Of a stretch of 64,000 nt of DNA, positions 45,427 through 54,336 are shown in pieces. A program made the position numbers and the translations under genes. Origin of the DNA: Streptomyces sp. SLBN-118 (lineage in GTDB: Bacteria; Actinomycetota; Actinomycetes; Streptomycetales; Streptomycetaceae). The notes under the pieces are model-generated. The model did no database searches, had not been told where the DNA came from, and saw nothing but the letters and a program-made list of their open reading frames with translations. Location of the stretch: contig NZ_VFNP01000001.1 of the NCBI RefSeq assembly GCF_006715635.1, positions 3,534,001-3,598,000 on the forward strand, given 5' to 3'. The number at the start of each line of letters is the position of its first letter. The stretch's first letter is position 1.

Positions 45427-46389
45427 GTGAGCAGGCTCCAGGTCGTCAGCGGCAAGGGTGGTACCGGTAAGACGACGGTGGCCGCCGCACTCGCGCTGGC
45501 CCTCGCAACCGAGGGAAAGCGCACTCTCCTTGTCGAGGTCGAGGGCAGACAGGGCATCGCACAGCTCTTCGAGACGGAGGCGCTTCCCTACGAGGAGCGA
45601 AAAATCGCCGTCTCGTCGGGCGGCGGCGAGGTGTTCGCGCTGGCCATCGACGCCGAGCGCGCGCTTCTCGACTACCTCCAGATGTTCTACAAACTGGGCA
45701 CCGCCGGCCGCGCGCTCAAAAAGCTCGGCGCGATCGACTTCGCGACGACCATCGCGCCCGGCGTCCGGGACGTACTGCTGACCGGAAAGGCCTGCGAGGC
45801 CGTGCGCCGCAGGACCAGGCAAGGTCCGTACGTCTATGACTACGTGGTGATGGACGCCCCGCCCACCGGCCGCATCACCCGCTTCCTCAACGTCAACGAC
45901 GAGGTGGCGGGCCTGGCCAGGTTCGGCCCGATACACAATCAGGCCCAGGCCGTGATGCGCGTACTCAAGTCCCCCGAGACCGCGGTCCATCTGGTGACGC
46001 TCCTCGAGGAGATGCCTGTCCAGGAGACCGCGGACGGTATCGCCGAGCTGCGCGCCGCCGAGCTGCCCGTCGGCAAGGTCATCGTGAACATGGTGCGCCC
46101 CCACATCCTCGACGAGGAGGCGGTGCGCCACGCCGCGGGCGACCGGCGCCCGGACATCGCCAAGGCACTCACGGCGGCGGGCGTCAGCGGTTCGGCGAAA
46201 CTCGTCACTCCGCTCCTGGAGCAGGCCGCCGACCACGCCCAGCGCGTGGAGCTGGAGCGCGAGCAGCGCGCGGCACTGACCGCCCTCGGCCTGCCGACGT
46301 ACGAACTCCCCCTGCTGAGCGAGGGAGTCGACCTGGCGGGGCTCTACCAGCTGTCGAAGGAACTGCGGAAGCAAGGGACCGGCTCATGA
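45427..46389 (+). CDS. ArsA/Get3-like ATPase A (BagA type)
   Basis: GTG at 45427 gives 320 residues, VSRLQVVSGKGGTGKTTVAAAL, with a deviant Walker A. Later motifs include VVMDAPPTGRITRFL (switch II, Walker B) and VIVNMVRP. It overlaps the second ATPase by four bases (ATGA), and the pair corresponds to Rv3679/Rv3680 (BagAB), which form a Get3-like heterocomplex. They are not arsenite exporters: no ArsB or Cys triad is seen. A shared membrane-protein or stress role is inferred. Confidence 0.88.
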   Translation: MSRLQVVSGKGGTGKTTVAAALALALATEGKRTLLVEVEGRQGIAQLFETEALPYEERKIAVSSGGGEVFALAIDAERALLDYLQMFYKLGTAGRALKKLGAIDFATTIAPGVRDVLLTGKACEAVRRRTRQGPYVYDYVVMDAPPTGRITRFLNVNDEVAGLARFGPIHNQAQAVMRVLKSPETAVHLVTLLEEMPVQETADGIAELRAAELPVGKVIVNMVRPHILDEEAVRHAAGDRRPDIAKALTAAGVSGSAKLVTPLLEQAADHAQRVELEREQRAALTALGLPTYELPLLSEGVDLAGLYQLSKELRKQGTGS

Positions 46390-47678
46390 CCCTGGACGCG
46401 GCGCCTGCTCTTGAGGTCGACCCGCTGATCGACGACCCCGCGACACGCATCATCGTCTGCTGCGGCGCGGGAGGAGTCGGCAAGACCACCACCGCAGCGG
46501 CCCTTGGCGTACGGGCGGCGGAGCGCGGCCGCAAGGTCGTCGTCCTCACCATCGACCCGGCCCGCAGGCTCGCACAGTCCATGGGCATCGACTCGCTGGA
46601 CAACACCCCGCGACGGGTCAAGGGCATTGAGGGCGAGGGCGAGCTGCACGCCATGATGCTCGACATGAAGCGGACCTTCGACGAGATCGTCGAGGCGCAC
46701 GCGGACGCCGAGCGGGCCCGGGCGATCCTGGAGAACCCCTTCTACCAGTCCCTGTCGGCCGGTTTCGCGGGCACGCAGGAGTACATGGCGATGGAGAAGC
46801 TGGGTCAGCTGCGCGCCCGTGACGAGTGGGACCTGATCATCGTCGACACTCCGCCCTCGCGCTCGGCGCTGGACTTCCTCGATGCGCCCGGGCGTCTGGG
46901 GTCCTTTCTGGACGGGAAGTTCATCAAGCTGCTGATGGCGCCGGCGAAGGTGGGCGGCCGGGCGGGGATGAAATTCCTCAATGTCGGCATGTCGATGATG
47001 ACGGGGACGCTCGGCAAACTGCTCGGCGGTCAACTCCTGCGTGATGTGCAGACGTTCGTGTCCGCGATGGACACCATGTTCGGCGGCTTCCGCACCCGCG
47101 CCGATGCCACCTACCGGCTCCTGCAGGCACCCGGTACGGCCTTCCTGGTGGTCGCGGCGCCGGAGAGGGACGCACTGCGCGAGGCGGCCTACTTCGTGGA
47201 GCGGCTGGCGGCGGAGGAGATGCCGCTGGCCGGTCTGGTGCTCAACCGGGTCCATGGCAGCGGCGCCGCCCGCCTGTCGGCCGAGCGGGCACTTGCGGCC
47301 GCAGAAAATCTTGACGAGGGCCGCATTGTGGATCAGGGGTCCGGGAAGACTGGTGTTCGTGACTCCGCGGCCGCCTCTCCCGACCCCCAGCCCGTGGACG
47401 GCCCTGCGGACGGCCCTGTGGACTGCACCCCCGAGCAAAGCACCCCTGCGGACCACACCACAGAACAACTGACGGCGGGTCTGCTGCGCCTGCACGCCGA
47501 AAGGATGCAGGTGCTCGCGCGCGAACAGCGCACGCGCGACCGTTTTACCGCGCTCCACCCCGAGGTGGCGGTGGCCCAAGTGCCCGCTCTGCCCGGCGAC
47601 GTACACGATCTCGCGGGGCTGCGGGCCATCGGTGACCAGCTCGCGACCGGCGATTCCGTCCCGGCCGGAGCCGTGTGA
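46386..47678 (+). CDS. ArsA/Get3-like ATPase B (BagB type)
   Basis: This 430-residue ATPase has CCGAGGVGKTTTAAALG (Walker A), IDPARRLAQSMG, and IVDTPPSRSALDFLDAPGRL. Residues ~310-350 are an unusual Asp/Pro/Thr/Ser-rich insert (PDPQPVDGPADGPVDCTPEQ), probably a flexible linker before the C-terminal helix region. It is coupled to ATPase A by ATGA. wblA is convergent downstream, as whiB4 is downstream of Rv3680. Confidence 0.88.
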   Translation: MTLDAAPALEVDPLIDDPATRIIVCCGAGGVGKTTTAAALGVRAAERGRKVVVLTIDPARRLAQSMGIDSLDNTPRRVKGIEGEGELHAMMLDMKRTFDEIVEAHADAERARAILENPFYQSLSAGFAGTQEYMAMEKLGQLRARDEWDLIIVDTPPSRSALDFLDAPGRLGSFLDGKFIKLLMAPAKVGGRAGMKFLNVGMSMMTGTLGKLLGGQLLRDVQTFVSAMDTMFGGFRTRADATYRLLQAPGTAFLVVAAPERDALREAAYFVERLAAEEMPLAGLVLNRVHGSGAARLSAERALAAAENLDEGRIVDQGSGKTGVRDSAAASPDPQPVDGPADGPVDCTPEQSTPADHTTEQLTAGLLRLHAERMQVLAREQRTRDRFTALHPEVAVAQVPALPGDVHDLAGLRAIGDQLATGDSVPAGAV

Positions 47679-47760
47679 ACGACGCTGTGTCAGCGGAAGC
47701 CGTGACAGCAAGCGCCGCGTAGGCAAGCCGCGTAGACAAGCCGCGGCCGTGTAAACAAAA

Positions 47761-47782
47761 CAGCGGTGGGCTACCCCACCGC
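47761..47782 (-). terminator. wblA terminator containing its stop codon
   Basis: CAGCGGTGGG pairs with CCCACCGCTG around a short loop, and on the minus strand it is followed by TTTTGTTT. The wblA stop codon (47771-47773) lies within the hairpin, so termination begins before translation has fully cleared. Confidence 0.8.
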
Positions 47783-48115
47783 TGCGTACGTCTCGTATGT
47801 CTCGTCGTCGTCGAGGCCCACGGGCAGGATGCCCGCGCTGCGCTCGTACTCCGTACGCGCGGTCTCGAGCAGCCTCCGCCAGGAGGTGACCGTGGGACGC
47901 CTGCGCAGCAGTGCGCGCCGTTCCCGCTCGGTCATTCCGCCCCAGACGCCGAATTCGACGCGATTGTCGAGCGCATCGGCCAGGCACTCGGTCCGCACCG
48001 GGCAACCGGTGCACACCGCCTTGGCTCTGTTCTGCGCTGCCCCTTGTACGAACAGTTCATCCGGATCGGTAGTGCGGCAGGCTGCCTGCGCACTCCAGTC
48101 GGTTACCCAGCCCAT
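47771..48115 (-). CDS. wblA: WhiB-like regulator WblA
   Basis: The start at ATG 48115 (MGWVTDWSAQAAC) gives 114 residues and matches the known size of WblA; a further ATG at 48166 and a GTG at 48172 lie in frame upstream. Four Cys for a [4Fe-4S] cluster are AAC, then CTGCPVRTEC. GVWGGMTERERRALLRRRP is the turn plus DNA-contact segment. WblA represses antibiotic synthesis and stress genes and is needed for aerial hypha maturation; the mycobacterial counterpart is WhiB4. It is convergent with the Get3-like pair and divergent from the PBP gene. Confidence 0.93.
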   Translation of the reverse strand: MGWVTDWSAQAACRTTDPDELFVQGAAQNRAKAVCTGCPVRTECLADALDNRVEFGVWGGMTERERRALLRRRPTVTSWRRLLETARTEYERSAGILPVGLDDDETYETYAAVG

Positions 48116-48508
48116 GCCGGCGCCGTCCTCTCCCGAATCGAGGCTCCCCCACGGCGGCAGCGGCATATTCACCGCTGCCAGTTGAGGACGTTACGGAAGG
48201 TGGGCACAGCGCAACACCCCCTTCGGGCCCAATCTTGAATGGCCCGAACGGACTATGCGTACGCGGCAGATCACCCAGGGGAGTGAGCTGAGGGCATACG
48301 CGACTATCCCGACAAAGCGGGACAGGTTAGTTGAGTCACAACGGACGCCGGGCGACGCATGAGGCAGATTCGGACACGGCCCGATGGCTTCGGATACAGC
48401 GGGAGTGGGGGAAGGCCTTGATGCAGAACCGCACTGCTGTGACAGTTGTGAGCAGCTTAGGCCAAGGCCTATACGCGTGTCCGGCGAATGAGAACGTAGG
48501 CTGCCCCC
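48116..48508. other. wblA-PBP divergent regulatory region
   Basis: These 393 bases separate two divergent genes of development and cell-wall growth. A perfect TAGGCC-AA-GGCCTA palindrome sits at 48458-48471, 37 bases before the PBP start. I see no gene here. Confidence 0.6.
48458..48471. promoter_or_regulatory. Palindrome in PBP promoter region
   Basis: TAGGCCAAGGCCTA is a perfect 6+2+6 inverted repeat placed where a repressor or activator of the PBP gene would bind. No regulator is assigned. Confidence 0.4.
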
Positions 48509-50737
48509 ATGCCAAAGAAGCGCTCCGGCGGAGGTCTGACAGGGCCCCAGCAGGCCGCCAAGTTCCTCGGTGTCAGCGTGCTCTCCGGAGCCGTGCTGGC
48601 AGGCATCGCCCTGCCCGCCGTCGGTGCGCTCGGCCTCGCGGCCAAGGGGACGGTCAAGGGATTCGACGAGATCCCGGCCAATCTCAAGACTCCGCCGCTG
48701 AGTCAGCGCACCACGATCCTGGACTCGCAGGGCGGGCAGATCGCCACGGTCTACTCGCGCGACCGCACGGTGGTGTCGCTCAAGGACGTCTCCCCGTACA
48801 TGCAGAAGGCCATCGTCGCGATCGAGGACTCGCGCTTCTACGAGCACGGCGCGATCGACCTCAAGGGCGTCCTGCGCGCGCTCAACCGCAACGCCCAGTC
48901 GGGCGGCGTCTCCCAGGGCGCCTCGACCCTGACCCAGCAGTATGTGAAGAACGTCTTCGTGGAGGAGGCCGGCGACGATCCCAACAAGGTCGCCCAGGCC
49001 ACCCAGCAGACGATCGGCCGCAAGATCCAGGAACTGAAGTACGCGATCCAGGTCGAGGAAGAGCTGGGCAAGAAGAAGATCCTGGAGAACTACCTCAACA
49101 TCACCTTCTTCGGGCAGCAGGCGTACGGCATCGAGGCCGCCTCCCAGCGCTACTTCTCCAAGTCGGCCAAGAACCTGAAGCTGGAGGAGGCGGCGATGCT
49201 CGCGGGCATCGTGCAGTCCCCCAGCCGCTACGACCCGGTCAACGACACGCAGGAGGCGACCAGGCGTCGCAACACCGTGCTGCAGCGCATGGCCGACATG
49301 CGCGACATCACGCAGGCGGAAGCGGACAAGGCGAAGGCGGCGCCGATCTCCCTGAAGGTCAGCAAGCCGAAGAACGGCTGCATCACGGCTGCCAACGGCG
49401 CGGGCTTCTTCTGTGACTACGTACGCGAGGTCTTCCTGTCCGACCCGGTCTTCGGCAAGACCAAGGAGGACCGGGCCAAGGTCTGGAACCAGGGCGGCCT
49501 GACGATCAAGACGACGCTGGACCCGCAGGCCCAGAAGTCGACGCAGAAATCGATCAAGGAACACGTCTACAAGACGGACAAGGTCGCCTCCGCGGTGACC
49601 ATGGTCCAGCCCGGCACGGGCAAGATCATGGCGATGGGCCAGTCCAGACCGTACGGCTTCGGCAAGACCGAGACCCAGATCAACTACTCGGTCAACCAGG
49701 GCATGGGCGGCTCGAACTACGGCTTCCCGGTCGGCTCGACCTTCAAGCCCTTCGTGGCGGCGGCGGCGATAGAGCAGGGCAGGCCGCCGACGCAGGTGTA
49801 TCCGGCGCCGTACGAGATGCCGTACCCCTCCCAGGTGGCGACCTGCAGCGGAAAGCCCTGGGTCAACCTCGGCGACCAGCGGCTCAAGAACGAGAACGAG
49901 AAGGAGGTCGGTCCGTACGCCCTCAAGGAGGCGATGGCGAAGTCGGTCAACACCTACTTCGTCCAGATGATCGCCGACATCGGCCTCTGCCCGGTCATGG
50001 AGATGACCCAGAAGCTGGGAGTGGTGCAGGGCAACGGCAAGAAGCTCCCCGAGGAGCCCTCGGCACTCACCCTGGGCTCCACCGGTATCTCGCCGCTGAC
50101 CATGGCCAACGCGTACGCGACCTTCGCCAACCGCGGCACGTACTGCACGCCGACCGCGATCGAGTCGATCGAGACGGCGGACCGCAAGAGCCTCGAGGTC
50201 CCGAAGTCCACCTGCGGCAAGGTGATGTCCGAGCAGACCGCGGACACCATCAACACCCTGCTGCGCGGAGTGGTCGACTCCGGTACGGGTCAGCAAGCCG
50301 GTCTCCAGAGCCGTGACAACGCGGGCAAGACGGGTACGACCGACGAGCGCAAGAACGCCTGGTTCGTCGGCTACACCCCGAACCTCTCCGGCGCCGTCTG
50401 GGTCGGCAGCCCCACCCAGCTGGTGAGGATGGAGCACATCTACATCGGCGGGCAGTACCAGGAGAAGGTCTTCGGCGGTCAGGTCCCCGGACCGATCTGG
50501 CGCGATGCGATGACCGGGGCCCTGGAGGGCAAGGAAGCGCTGCCGTTCGTCAGCGTCCCGATCCCGGACCCGCCCAAGGACAAGCCCCAGAAGCCGGACG
50601 ACGGCAAGCACGGTGACCAACGCGGTCAGGACAACGGCGGCCAGGACCCGTTCCCCGGCATCTCGATCCCGCCGGACCTGATCGGCGGCGGGAACAACCG
50701 CGGCCAGGGGAACAACGGCGGGACAGGGTTCCCGTAG
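48509..50737 (+). CDS. Class A penicillin-binding protein (PonA2-like)
   Basis: This 742-residue bifunctional PBP has a short cytoplasmic basic head, one transmembrane helix (~17-45), and a GT51 glycosyltransferase with EDSRFYEHGAID (~106) and GASTLTQQYVKN. The transpeptidase domain has SxxK STFK (~410), SVN (~480) and KTGTT (~608). The C-terminus is a Pro/Gly/Asn/Asp-rich low-complexity tail without a PASTA domain. It polymerises and cross-links peptidoglycan at the outer membrane face. M. tuberculosis ponA2 (Rv3682) is next to whiB4 in the same way. Confidence 0.95.
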   Translation: MPKKRSGGGLTGPQQAAKFLGVSVLSGAVLAGIALPAVGALGLAAKGTVKGFDEIPANLKTPPLSQRTTILDSQGGQIATVYSRDRTVVSLKDVSPYMQKAIVAIEDSRFYEHGAIDLKGVLRALNRNAQSGGVSQGASTLTQQYVKNVFVEEAGDDPNKVAQATQQTIGRKIQELKYAIQVEEELGKKKILENYLNITFFGQQAYGIEAASQRYFSKSAKNLKLEEAAMLAGIVQSPSRYDPVNDTQEATRRRNTVLQRMADMRDITQAEADKAKAAPISLKVSKPKNGCITAANGAGFFCDYVREVFLSDPVFGKTKEDRAKVWNQGGLTIKTTLDPQAQKSTQKSIKEHVYKTDKVASAVTMVQPGTGKIMAMGQSRPYGFGKTETQINYSVNQGMGGSNYGFPVGSTFKPFVAAAAIEQGRPPTQVYPAPYEMPYPSQVATCSGKPWVNLGDQRLKNENEKEVGPYALKEAMAKSVNTYFVQMIADIGLCPVMEMTQKLGVVQGNGKKLPEEPSALTLGSTGISPLTMANAYATFANRGTYCTPTAIESIETADRKSLEVPKSTCGKVMSEQTADTINTLLRGVVDSGTGQQAGLQSRDNAGKTGTTDERKNAWFVGYTPNLSGAVWVGSPTQLVRMEHIYIGGQYQEKVFGGQVPGPIWRDAMTGALEGKEALPFVSVPIPDPPKDKPQKPDDGKHGDQRGQDNGGQDPFPGISIPPDLIGGGNNRGQGNNGGTGFP

Positions 50738-50809
50738 GAAGTCCGCGGTAGTCGAGTACGGGACGTCGTGGACCAGTCGCCCTTACGAGACATCGTTACG
50801 AGACATCGT

Positions 50810-50855
50810 CACGAACCAGGGGACCCGGCCGGGCGGCCGGGTCCCCTGGTTCGTG
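50810..50855 (+). terminator. Very strong terminator between PBP and YqeY genes
   Basis: A perfect 21-bp stem (50810-50830 with 50835-50855), with arms from CACGAACCAGG to CCTGGTTCGTG and a 4-base loop, lies between convergent stops. The direct repeat ACGAGACATCGT occurs just upstream. Confidence 0.92.
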
Positions 50856-50874
50856 CTGTGTGTCTGTGCGCGGC

Positions 50875-51339
50875 TCAGCCCGCGAGCAGTTGCTTCACCG
50901 CGGCAGCCACCCGGCCACCATCGGCGCGCCCTGCCACCTTCGGGTTCACGATCTTCATGACCGCCCCCATGGCACGCGGCCCCTCGGCGCCGCCCGCCTT
51001 GGCCTCCTCGACGGCCTGCGCCACAATCGCGTTCAGCTCGTCGTCGGACAACTGCTTGGGCAGGTACGTGTCGAGGAGCTCCCCCTCGGCCTTCTCCCGC
51101 TCGGCCGACTCGGTCCGACCACCCTGCTGAAACGCCTCGGCAGCCTCGCGGCGCTTCTTCGCCTCCTTCGCGATCACCTTCTGCACCTCGTCGTCGGAGA
51201 GCTCGCGCGCGGTCTTGCCGCCGACCTCCTCCTTGGTGATCGCGGTGAGGGTCAGCCGGAGGGTGGAGGAACGCAGTTCGTCGCGCGCCCTGATGGCGGC
51301 GGTGAGGTCTTCCTGAAGCTTGGACTTGAGGCTGGTCAT
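50875..51339 (-). CDS. GatB/YqeY domain protein
   Basis: The start MTSLKSKLQEDL at 51339 gives 154 residues. The whole protein is the YqeY helical domain, related to the tail of the GatB amidotransferase subunit: LRLTLTAITKEEV, KRREAAEAF, LLDTYLPKQLSDDEL and MGAVMKIVNPKVAGRADGGRVAAAVKQLL. It may contact tRNA; its free-standing role is not settled. Downstream it is convergent with the PBP gene. Confidence 0.92.
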   Translation of the reverse strand: MTSLKSKLQEDLTAAIRARDELRSSTLRLTLTAITKEEVGGKTARELSDDEVQKVIAKEAKKRREAAEAFQQGGRTESAEREKAEGELLDTYLPKQLSDDELNAIVAQAVEEAKAGGAEGPRAMGAVMKIVNPKVAGRADGGRVAAAVKQLLAG

Positions 51340-51512
51340 GAGTCCAGTGTGGCAGGTGCGGCGATGTCGTCGCCCTCGCATTTCGCGGCGACGCCCCCGA
51401 CGGTCCGTGGAACCCCTGGTGCGTGTGTTTGTAAGACTGCCGACACGCGGCGGCCGCACGATGGCGATGACAGCGTCGCCTTTCGGACACCGCCCGTTGA
51501 CACGCTTCCCAG

Positions 51513-52946
51513 ATGCTGGTGCTCCCCGTCTCCGTCGACACCCGCCGATGCCAACTGCTCGGCCTGGTGGGCTCGACAGCGCTTGCCGCGGGCGGTGTGA
51601 CCGCCGGCGCGCTTCCCGTACGGAACGCACTCGCACCGGAATCCGGCCGGGCCGCGCTCGGACTGGTCGCCGCGTACTTCGGACTCGTACTGCTGGTCGC
51701 GGCCTGGGCGCTGCTGGGGCGGGAGGTCCGCGGACCCCAGCCGCCCGGCCGGCGGACCCTGTTGCTCACCCTCGGGCTGTGGGCGGCGCCGCTGCTCCTT
51801 ACGCCGCCGCTGTTCAGCCGGGACGTGTACAGCTACCTGGCGCAGGGCGCCATGGTCGACGCACAGATAGACGTGTACACGCACGGGCCCTCGCGGCTCG
51901 GCGGACCGCTGCCGGCGGAGGTGGCGCCGCTGTGGCAGCACACCCCGGCTCCGTACGGACCGCTCTTCCTCGCCTGCGCCCGGGCCATCACCGACTTCAC
52001 CCGTAGCGAAGTCTTCACCGGCGTGCTCGGGATGCGGCTCGTCGCCCTGCTCGGTGTTGCCGTGATGGTCCTCTGCCTGCCCACGCTGGCCCGGCACTGC
52101 GGGGCGGACCCGGCCGCCGCTCTCTGGCTCGGGGCGCTCAATCCGCTGGTACTGCTGCATCTCGTCGGCGGTGCCCACAATGACGCGATCATGCTCGGCC
52201 TGCTGGGCGCCGGTCTGGTGGCGGCGCTGGGGCGCCGGCCGATCGTCGCGGTCGTCCTGGTCACGCTCGCGGCCCTGGTGAAAGCGCCCGCCGCACTGGG
52301 CTTGGTGGCCGTCGCCCTGCTCTGGGCCCGGCAGCTCGAGGGCCGTACACCACGAGTGAGAGCTGTCGCGGCGGTCCTCGGGATCAGCGCCGGCACCACG
52401 GCGGGCACCACCGCACTGACCGGGACCGGATACGGATGGATAGGAGCCCTGGACACCCCGGTCTCGCCACAGAACTGGTCGCTCACCTCTTCCCTCGGCC
52501 GCATGACCGGCGCCCTGCTGGAGAACGCGGGCAGCAGCCTGGCCCAATTTGCCGCGCCCGCCTGGCACTTGGCAGGGCTCGGCGCCACCGCGCTGGCCGT
52601 ACTGCTCGCATGGCGGCGCCACCACAGGCTGCGCCCGGTGTACGCACTCAGGCTGAGCCTGTTCGCGGTGGCCGTCCTCGGACCGGCGATACGGCCTTGG
52701 TACGTGCTGTGGGGGCTGTTCCTGATAGCAGCGGCCGGACCCGACAGTTCGGTGCGCAGGACGGTCGCCGTCGCGAGCGGAGTACTGGCCCTGGCGGTAC
52801 TGCCGAGCGGCTTCGCGCCGGAGGGACCTCAGGTGGCGCTGGCGACCTGCGGCGGAGTCCTCGCGGTGCTCGCGCTGTGGTGCGCCCACCGCATGACGCG
52901 CGCCGCGACCCGCACCGGGACGGATCCGCTCAGGAGCGCCGCATGA
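51513..52946 (+). CDS. GT-C polyprenol-phosphomannose-dependent mannosyltransferase (MptA/B-like)
   Basis: This 477-residue membrane protein has about twelve hydrophobic segments. FSRDVYSYLAQGAM and TPAPYGPLF in extracytoplasmic loops, and GGAHNDAIMLG, are typical of the MptA/MptB alpha-1,6-mannosyltransferase family. It probably adds mannose from a polyprenol-phosphate donor to a lipid-linked glycan outside the membrane. It is followed 43 bases later by a GT87 gene, so the two probably act together. Confidence 0.84.
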   Translation: MLVLPVSVDTRRCQLLGLVGSTALAAGGVTAGALPVRNALAPESGRAALGLVAAYFGLVLLVAAWALLGREVRGPQPPGRRTLLLTLGLWAAPLLLTPPLFSRDVYSYLAQGAMVDAQIDVYTHGPSRLGGPLPAEVAPLWQHTPAPYGPLFLACARAITDFTRSEVFTGVLGMRLVALLGVAVMVLCLPTLARHCGADPAAALWLGALNPLVLLHLVGGAHNDAIMLGLLGAGLVAALGRRPIVAVVLVTLAALVKAPAALGLVAVALLWARQLEGRTPRVRAVAAVLGISAGTTAGTTALTGTGYGWIGALDTPVSPQNWSLTSSLGRMTGALLENAGSSLAQFAAPAWHLAGLGATALAVLLAWRRHHRLRPVYALRLSLFAVAVLGPAIRPWYVLWGLFLIAAAGPDSSVRRTVAVASGVLALAVLPSGFAPEGPQVALATCGGVLAVLALWCAHRMTRAATRTGTDPLRSAA

Positions 52947-52989
52947 CGAAGAGACCGGGAAGCCGCCGGACGCGGCAAGGGAGCGCCGC

Positions 52990-54336
52990 ATGACGACGAC
53001 CAGAACCACGGGCGTGACCTGGCCGACGACCACGCGCGGAAGGCCGTCCCTCGTCGTGGGGCTCGCCGCCGCCGTCGGACTGTTCCTGGCCACGGTCCCG
53101 CTGCACCGCGACTGGTTCGACCTCGGTGTGTACTACGGAACGGTCGAGTCGTGGACCGACGGCGGACGCATCTACGACTATCTGGTCCCGGGGACGCACT
53201 ACGGCTTCACCTATCCGCCGTTCGCTGCCGTGTGCATGCTGCCGATGACACTGGTCGACTGGCAGAGCGCCGTCGCGATCAGTGTGCTGCTCAACCTCGC
53301 GGCGGCTGGAGCGGTGCTGTACTGCTCGGCCGGAACCGTCGTGCGCCGCCAGGGCTGGAGCCGGTGGTTCACCTTCGCCGTCGCCGGCTGTCTGTTCGTC
53401 CTGCTGGAGCCAGTCCGCGACACCTTCAGCTTCGGCCAGGTCAATCAACTGCTCCTGGCGCTCGTACTGGCCGACGCCTGGCTCCTGTCCACGGGCCGCG
53501 GCCGCTTCGCGGGCTTCGGCATCGGCCTGGCCGCCGCGATCAAGCTCACCCCGGCCGTCTTCATCGGCTATCTGCTTCTCACCCGCCGCTGGCGCGCCGC
53601 CGCCACCGCCACGGGCGTCGCGGCCGGCGCGACACTGCTCGCCATGTGGGTGGCGCCCGACGCCTCGCGGGTCTACTGGACCGAGGCGATGTGGAACACG
53701 GACCGGGTCGGCTCGCTTGCGTACGTCTCCAACCAGTCCTGGCAGGGAGTCGTCGCCCGGCTTTCCGAGCCGGACGCCCCCAGCCGTACGGTCTGGGCGC
53801 TCGGCGTGATCGTGATCCTCTGCCTCTGGGCCTGGCGCGCACGTCGCGCCGTCGCTGCCGGAGACGAACTCACGGGCTTTGCCGTGACCGGCCTCACGGC
53901 CTGCCTGATCAGCCCCGTCACCTGGGTGCACCATCTGGTCTGGGTGTTCCCGGCACTGGCCGTCCTCATCGACGCGGGGCTGCGCCTCCAGAAGGGGGAC
54001 CCGAGACGGCGCCGCCTGCTGGGATGGGCGGGCGCGATCTACGTCATCCTGTGCAGCAGCGTCGTATGGCTGTGGAGCTGGGACGCGACGGGCATCGACG
54101 GTTTCCTCGGCAGCAATACGTACGTGTGGATCTGCCTCGGCCTGCTCATCGCCCTCCCTCTGCGGGAAGAGGCCACCGCCCCGGCCGCCCGTCCGCTGCC
54201 CCGCCACGCCGGGTCTGCAACGATGGACGCATGCACGCACGCTACGGAGTACCCCTGGGAATCACGGCAGCCGGCGCTGCCGGCCTCGCCTACGCCGCCG
54301 GCTTCGAAGCCCGCTCCTTCCGCCTCCGACGGCTGA
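52990..54336 (+). CDS. GT87-family membrane glycosyltransferase
   Basis: This 448-residue protein has ten or so transmembrane helices. The conserved family segments are FTYPPFAAVCMLPM, FGQVNQLLLALVLADAWLL and GFGIGLAAAIKLTPAVFIGYL. GT87 includes mycobacterial mannosyl/arabinosyltransferases such as PimE. The last ~45 residues (an Ala/Pro/Ser-rich tail) overlap the phosphoesterase gene by 106 bases and look unconserved; the true coding importance of this tail is doubtful. Confidence 0.85.
   Translation: MTTTRTTGVTWPTTTRGRPSLVVGLAAAVGLFLATVPLHRDWFDLGVYYGTVESWTDGGRIYDYLVPGTHYGFTYPPFAAVCMLPMTLVDWQSAVAISVLLNLAAAGAVLYCSAGTVVRRQGWSRWFTFAVAGCLFVLLEPVRDTFSFGQVNQLLLALVLADAWLLSTGRGRFAGFGIGLAAAIKLTPAVFIGYLLLTRRWRAAATATGVAAGATLLAMWVAPDASRVYWTEAMWNTDRVGSLAYVSNQSWQGVVARLSEPDAPSRTVWALGVIVILCLWAWRARRAVAAGDELTGFAVTGLTACLISPVTWVHHLVWVFPALAVLIDAGLRLQKGDPRRRRLLGWAGAIYVILCSSVVWLWSWDATGIDGFLGSNTYVWICLGLLIALPLREEATAPAARPLPRHAGSATMDACTHATEYPWESRQPALPASPTPPASKPAPSASDG

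Noticed and set aside
46386..47678. Arsenite-pumping ATPase
   Set aside because: No arsB/arsC neighbours and no arsenic-binding Cys set; synteny supports the Get3-like BagAB pair.
48191..50620. Minus-strand frame opposite the PBP gene (809 codons)
   Set aside because: Low-complexity Arg/Leu/Asp sequence; the plus strand encodes a PBP with all catalytic motifs.
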